Shown: piece by piece, positions 59,297-64,000 of the stretch
Numbering within the stretch: position 1 is the stretch's first letter
Layout: each line of letters opens with the position of its first letter
Translations under genes and position numbers: made by a program
Source of the DNA: Paulownia fortunei
Lineage: Eukaryota > Streptophyta > Magnoliopsida > Lamiales > Paulowniaceae
NCBI GenBank assembly: GCA_019321725.1
Contig: CM033107.1
Span: forward strand, 14,189,445-14,253,444
Direction of reading: 5' to 3'
DNA length: 64,000 bases
The notes under the pieces: model-generated
What the model was told of the DNA's origin: nothing
Database searches by the model: none
What the model saw: the letters and a program-made list of their open reading frames with translations, nothing else

Positions 59297-61443
59297 TATT
59301 AGAGTAGTGTCCGACATGTCAATTGTTCTGATCGTTCTTATACTCTTACGAATCATTCTTATTTATATTAATATCATTTAAATGACAATCTTTATCTTAA
59401 ATTCATCATAAGAATTAGATAAAGTTTTTAGATCACATATGTTATGGGGCATGGTTGCGCATATGATGGTGATCGTGGAATATGCCTTTAAGGCTATGAT
59501 CTTAAAACGTTCCAAGTTAAGGATTAATAAGATGGGACATCATTGATCCCGTTGAAACTTACACATACAATGCAGGCTCGAAATGAGGATGCCTCATTCT
59601 ATAGGTATTGGTGTGGAGACACTAATGCATGTATGCGGGTGCTTGTTGGAAACAAGTATACTGAACAACCCCACCTAAAAATTTCCAATTGGAAATATTA
59701 TATTATCGAATGGGAATTTTCTCATTACGGTAGTGCAAGAATTAACCCTTGGACTTGAGGCACCATGGTAACTTTGTACATGACATGTTGTACTTTGATG
59801 TATTTTCCGATTGCATGACAATCACAAGGAGTTTATATTGGGTGTAACATCTTCATGTATGGAGATTAATGAGTGGCCAACAAAGGATCCATCACCTATC
59901 TAGATGAATAAGTGAATCTCCTATGTGTTCTACTGTACTTGACTCTAAAATTTTTGGCCAAGGTTGGATGAAAATTAGACGTGGTGTTTTCTAATTATTC
60001 ATTATCGAGTCAAGCTACTAGGAATGGAAATATAGTTATTGAGTTAATAGTGTTTAGACTCAATATCCATGCCCTAAACTCAATTGGGAGATTAGATGAC
60101 GAAAGGACCGTACTTGCATGGTATTCATAATTGAAATAGGTTCACACATTCACCTTAGACTAGGAGTCATGATGCATTGCTAGATGCTTCCCATGTCTTG
60201 TGGGTTCTTGGAATTAATGAGTTAATTTCAAGAGAATTAATTAATTGAATTAATTAATCAGAACAATTAATTGTTCAACTAAGTCACAAGAGTTGTGAGC
60301 CCACGGCTAGTTTAAAGTGAACTTAAGGGGTCACACACAAAATTTGAACAAGTCCATTTCTAACCTAGAAATTAATCCAAGTGTTGGATTAAATTAATTA
60401 ATATGATTAATTAATGGGGTTAAATTAATTCAAGTGTGGAATTAATTCAATTAATTAATTAGATTAATTGATTGGACCTAATTGGATTAGGAAGCCCAAT
60501 TAGAACATTTAATTAATTGATTGGATCAATTAAGTAAGATGGACCTAATTAATTAAATGAATTAATTTAATTGATTAGATCAATTAAAGTAGAGCCTAAT
60601 TGATTACTTAGTCCTAGGCACATTAGGTGTGGGTTTGTAGGAAGCCCATTAGGAAATTAGATTGGGAATCCAATTCCTAGAGAAAGTTGAATTGAGAATT
60701 CAATTTCTATGAAGTAATAAGAAAAAAGGAAAGTCGTTATGGGATAAGGAAACTTATCAAAAGAGTTGGAGATAAGAAATGAAGAAGACTCCTATATAGA
60801 AAGAACTTGTGATAGTCTTCATTGACAATCTTCTTGGATATTTTTATGGGGATTTTAATTTCATATTTTTATAAAGAAAAATAGTTTTCTTTTATCCCCA
60901 AAAATTCGTCCCTCCTTTCCTTTCAATCTCCAAAAGTTCACCAACCTTTTATCTAGTTTAATTCTTGATTTAATTGTTGAATTAAGAATTAAATTAAACA
61001 CCTAAAACACTAATTGTTAGTATGTTCTTGTTCCAAATAAAATTATTTTAGGATATAATTATCGAATCGAAAACTACTAGCATAGGATTCGATTGCGAGT
61101 GGACATCCAAGGTGTGGATACTATTAGAGGGATAACATTTGAGATCCTAGAAGCGAATCAAATTTCAATCAAAGGGGTTTTGAATTGAAGAACATGGAGA
61201 TACTTTCATTCAGGGATAGCGATTTGAATCGTTTCAATCCCTATATCAGTCGGAGTGCAAATCAATGTAAGAGTTTCTAAAACTTTATTACTTTAACTAT
61301 CAAAAAACGCACAACTGAGTAATCACGATAGGGTTTTGGAATTCGTTTTAATTACATGTGATGTAATGTATATTTATATTTTTTAAAAATTTTAAATTTC
61401 GCTGCATATACATTTCCCAGGATTGCGTGAACCCAACAGCAAT
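59292..61443 (+). mobile_element. Solo Copia LTR inside LINE 2, with target site duplication
   Basis: The LTR is 59297-61438 (2142 bp), from TATTAGAGTAGTGTCCGACA to GCGTGAACCCAACA. Flanks ACAAT (59292-59296) and GCAAT (61439-61443) differ at one base. It contains CCTAATTGGATTAGG (60477-60491). The small frame 59543-59758 is not a gene. Confidence 0.9.
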
Positions 61444-61871
61444 CTCCAACAACCTCGAAGAGCGGACGAGGTAAGTTGTATAAGATCCTCTCTAGATTTT
61501 GGGAGAGACTGCCGCAAGACCTGCTAACACACTTTGGATAATTCTGCGAGAATGAAAAGTTTGTCCTCCGTGTTTCAGTCATTCCTTTCTCTCCAGATAA
61601 ACCAAACAATCAAGAGAGGTAGAACTGAACTTATGTTATTCAAATCACCTGACCGAGTTGTAATTTTCCTAGATTGAATCACCAAAGCTAATTCTCTAAA
61701 GTAGGGGGTTGAATTTTTAAAATGTCTCTAAAATATTCCCATACCTGGGTGGATCGAGGATGAATAAGTGTTGAATTGTCTCCTGACTATAACAAAATTG
61801 GCACCTAAAAGCCAGTTCAAAACCTCTAGGTTGCATTCTATTGATACATTTTTTAATTGCATCCATATTTG
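61439..61871 (-). pseudogene. LINE 2: zf-RVT and linker
   Basis: On the minus strand the zf-RVT domain reads MQPRGFELAFRCQFCYSQET and IQHLFI, then after decay LPLLIVWFIWRERND (the WxxWRERN block) and LFILAELSKV. Stops interrupt it. Upstream parts of LINE 2 are cut off by Copia F at 61872; the tail is at 58946-59296. The 130-residue RNase H core is much shortened. Confidence 0.82.
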
Positions 61872-62284
61872 TGATGACTTAGAGTCCTATTTGGATAAGG
61901 ATAATGGTTATCAATGACTCTCTCCTAATTGGACTCCAAGTGTGATAGAAATAGAGAGAATCTTTTTTTGTTATCTCTCTCTACTACTATAAGATCTCAC
62001 AATGAGACGTACTTTCTACTAACAGAAAAACACTCTCTCTCCTCTATATTTTCTCTCTACGTTTGTTATTAGAGTATTACCAAAACTTAAAAATCTCTAA
62101 GGGTTTAAGATGTGTAGTTAGAAATTGGTGAATGCTCTAGTAGTATTCACTGGAGCAAGAAGAACTATGGTGTCATTATTGGAGGGCTTGTAGGCGAGTT
62201 GTTCATCCGTGAATCAAATGAATTTCCACTACTGATATAATATTGATTCATTTATTATTTATATGCGATTATAAATTACTTACA
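61872..62284 (+). mobile_element. Copia F 5' LTR (short)
   Basis: From TGATGACTTAGAGTCCTATT to AATTACTTACA, about 413 bp, with a CT-rich centre (61960-62050). It belongs to another Copia lineage than A-E, whose LTRs are about 2.1 kb. The left boundary rests on the TG dinucleotide and on where LINE 2 homology stops; the 3' LTR is outside the window. Confidence 0.72.
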
Positions 62285-62285
62285 G

Positions 62286-62297
62286 TAGTATCAAAGT
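62286..62297 (+). other. Primer binding site of Copia F, tRNA-Met type
   Basis: TAGTATCAAAGT, a transition-decayed TGGTATCAGAGC, one base after the LTR. Confidence 0.72.
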
Positions 62298-63408
62298 CAT
62301 TAGGGCTCTACCTCGCCTTCGTGATTTAAATTCAATCATGAAAATAGATTTTGAAGATTGTACATATTGTATTTGTACGTACAGATGCATGTAGAGTATG
62401 AAAAAACTATTAAATTGATATATTATGTGTCAAAAATGAATTAGAATTGTGAAAGATATGTTTTTTTTTAACTTTCGCCGAAAAATGGTGTTCGTCGAAA
62501 AAGCATGCTGGAGAACAGTTGTACACGAATCTGAGGCATTGGATTTTTTCTTTATTAAAAAAAAGAGGAAAATTGTTGCTGCGCAATGTGGTGCAGCAGG
62601 AGACCACAAGCCAGTAATAAGGCTAGCGTGTGCCAGCACAAGCTGCCACATGCCAACTGCCATTGGGCGCTTACTAGCTGGCAGCCCAGTGGCATGCGGG
62701 GGCCAACGAAAGAAAAAAATAAAAATTTTGCCAAATTGACATAATTTAATTTTTATTTTTCAGGCCAATTTGAACATATAGAATTTATTTTAAAATTCTA
62801 GAATTATTTTTTTCTTTATGGTGGATATAAATTGGTATAATGTAATAGGCTTTTTTTTTTGTTTTTTTTGCATTTTTTAGTGATTATGCAATCTTATGCA
62901 ATGTGATTATTTATCAATATGCATGAAATGGGATATATGTTATGTTTTTATTATTATTTAATTTATTTGAGAGAAAATTAATGGAAATGGTGGTAATACA
63001 GTATTTAAATTTTAGATTTATATAGTAGGTCTTGAAAAATATAATTTTTTTAGAGATATGTATTTATATGGCCATTTATTTTAGAGGCCATGTATATATA
63101 TATATATTTGTTTGGGACATGTTTCGTTAATTACCACTATAGGCCAATAATTATCTCAACAAGATGCACCAAATGTCAACCTAAGTTTATTATTTGTATG
63201 TGATACATGCATATTTTTTTATGGACATTATTAATTTTATTCATGGATCAATAATTTTTTATTGTGATCTTTAATTCGGTGGGAGATGATTATTAGCTTT
63301 GTTGGAGAAATTTTTGATCTAACAAAATTAAAGAAAATAATAAATATTTACCTGGATCCGGATAAAATTTTAGACCAGTACCTAACTTATTGCGCATATT
63401 ATACAATA
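62298..63408 (+). other. Copia F leader (untranslated)
   Basis: A+T-rich with T runs, except a GC-rich island at 62575-62715. The frames at 62410-62739 owe their length to this island; they show no domain. The leader ends at the gag ATG. Confidence 0.7.
62649..62696 (+). other. GC-rich hairpin in Copia F leader
   Basis: CATGCCAACTG (62649-62659) and CAGTGGCATG (62687-62696) pair with one bulged base. It lies in the island rich in GCTGCC and GGCAGC. Confidence 0.6.
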
Positions 63409-64000
63409 ATGGATGCCCAAGTAGCTTTTTATGATCTCTATGGTACTGGCAAACTTGATGGCCATAACTATGCAATGTGGCATAAATTTTTTTAATTTTT
63501 ATTGCATAAAGAAAAGATCTTTGATCATCTCACCACTACTATGCTTATGCCAACTCAGCCAGAAAATGGACCAACTACCCAATATTATCGTGATATGGAT
63601 GCATACAATAAGTGGGTGGATCAAGATAAGAGTACACACTTTACTATGTTGAGTTGTATGCACGATAATTTGATCCATGAGTTTGAGTAGTATCCTACAA
63701 CTAAAGTGCTGTAGGATGTGTTGAAGGTCATGTACGGTAGCACTTCGGCTACAAGACAGAGGGCACTAACCCTTAGGTTCAACCAGTACGTACTTGACCC
63801 GAAGGACTCAATGACCCAACATCTTGATGTGATGAAGGAAATGATTCGAGAGTTTCAAAATGTTGGAAGTGAGCTCACTGATGAACAAAAAGTTTTGGTT
63901 GTCCTAAGGTCGCTACCTAAGCAGACTTGGGGACATGTTAAGCTTGTGCTTACACATAATAAGCAAATCCAGTCATTCGATAGTGTCGCCAGTCATCTCA
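63409..64000 (+). pseudogene. gag: Copia F gag (runs off the window)
   Basis: A UBN2-type Copia gag. From ATG at 63409: MDAQVAFYDLYGTGKLDGHN and YAMWHKFF, then EKIFDHLTTTMLMPTQPENG, MDAYNKWVDQDKSTHFTMLS, CMHDNLIHEFE, DVLKVMYGSTSATRQRALTL, RFNQYVLDPKDSMTQHLDVM, KEMIREFQNVGSELTDEQKV, LVVLRSLPKQTWGHVKLVLT. All of this is in one frame with no shift; only three stops interrupt it (63493-63495, 63688-63690, 63712-63714). The third is TAG where family members have Trp, and the first two fit Gln codons. It is the least decayed coding region of the window and thus probably the youngest. Confidence 0.9.

Noticed and set aside
62410..62739. Open frames of up to 96 codons on both strands in the Copia F leader
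   Set aside because: Length comes from the GC-rich island, and the position between primer site and gag is untranslated in the family.

Overview
This window looks like intergenic heterochromatin from a flowering plant, probably a dicot. It is very A+T rich and almost entirely made of old, nested retrotransposons. I could support no host protein gene, tRNA, rRNA or CRISPR array. All long open frames are either pieces of retrotransposon polyproteins or chance frames in LTRs and leaders. The species cannot be named from the sequence. A run of exactly 100 N (18265-18364) marks an assembly gap.

Four groups of elements build the window. (1) A large Ty1/Copia family with LTRs of about 2.1 kb that begin TGTTAGAGTAG and end GAACCCAACA, a tRNA-Met type primer site, a leader of about 1.5 kb, and a gag that starts MAKN. 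I call its copies A, B, C, D and E; several solo LTRs belong to it too. (2) Ty3/Gypsy elements of Athila type: LTRs from TGATAAG to ATGAACA, a primer site matching tRNA-Asp, and an Athila-like gag. (3) Ty3/Gypsy chromovirus-like elements: LTRs from TGTAATA to GTGTTACA of 2.7-2.9 kb, plus one separate gag element. (4) L1-type LINE fragments. A second, younger Copia element (F) begins near the right end.

Layout: 1-3089 Copia A with a chromovirus LTR end in its leader; 3090-3900 Copia LTR; 3901-6760 Athila LTR, primer site and gag; 6761-7640 Athila 3' part on the minus strand; 8327-10404 chromovirus-like LTR, gag and LTR scrap; 10405-11282 Copia LTR; 11283-11440 LINE scrap; 11441-16428 Copia B (minus), split by a solo chromovirus LTR; 16429-18264 Copia LTR; then the gap; 18365-22195 Copia D (minus) with a Gypsy scrap; 22196-23873 Athila-like LTR, primer site and gag; 23874-39452 Copia C (minus), split by a solo Athila LTR, a chromovirus and a solo Copia LTR; 39453-42612 Gypsy 3' region and a Copia LTR split by a solo Athila LTR; 42613-56420 a C-rich minisatellite holding two Copia LTR insertions and the full-length but dead Copia E; 56421-61871 two LINE 3' ends split by Copia LTRs; 61872-64000 Copia F.

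No element looks able to move: gag, protease, integrase and reverse transcriptase frames all carry stops, frameshifts or lost catalytic residues, many of the kind left by deamination of methylated cytosine. The most interesting signals are non-coding. The Copia LTRs share a palindrome CCTAAT-NNN-ATTAGG with variable centre and a hairpin built on GGCCGAAAATT whose outer stem differs between copies yet still pairs. Four Copia leaders carry a GC-rich hairpin island. One Athila LTR holds repeated 14-bp GC palindromes. No new protein system was found.
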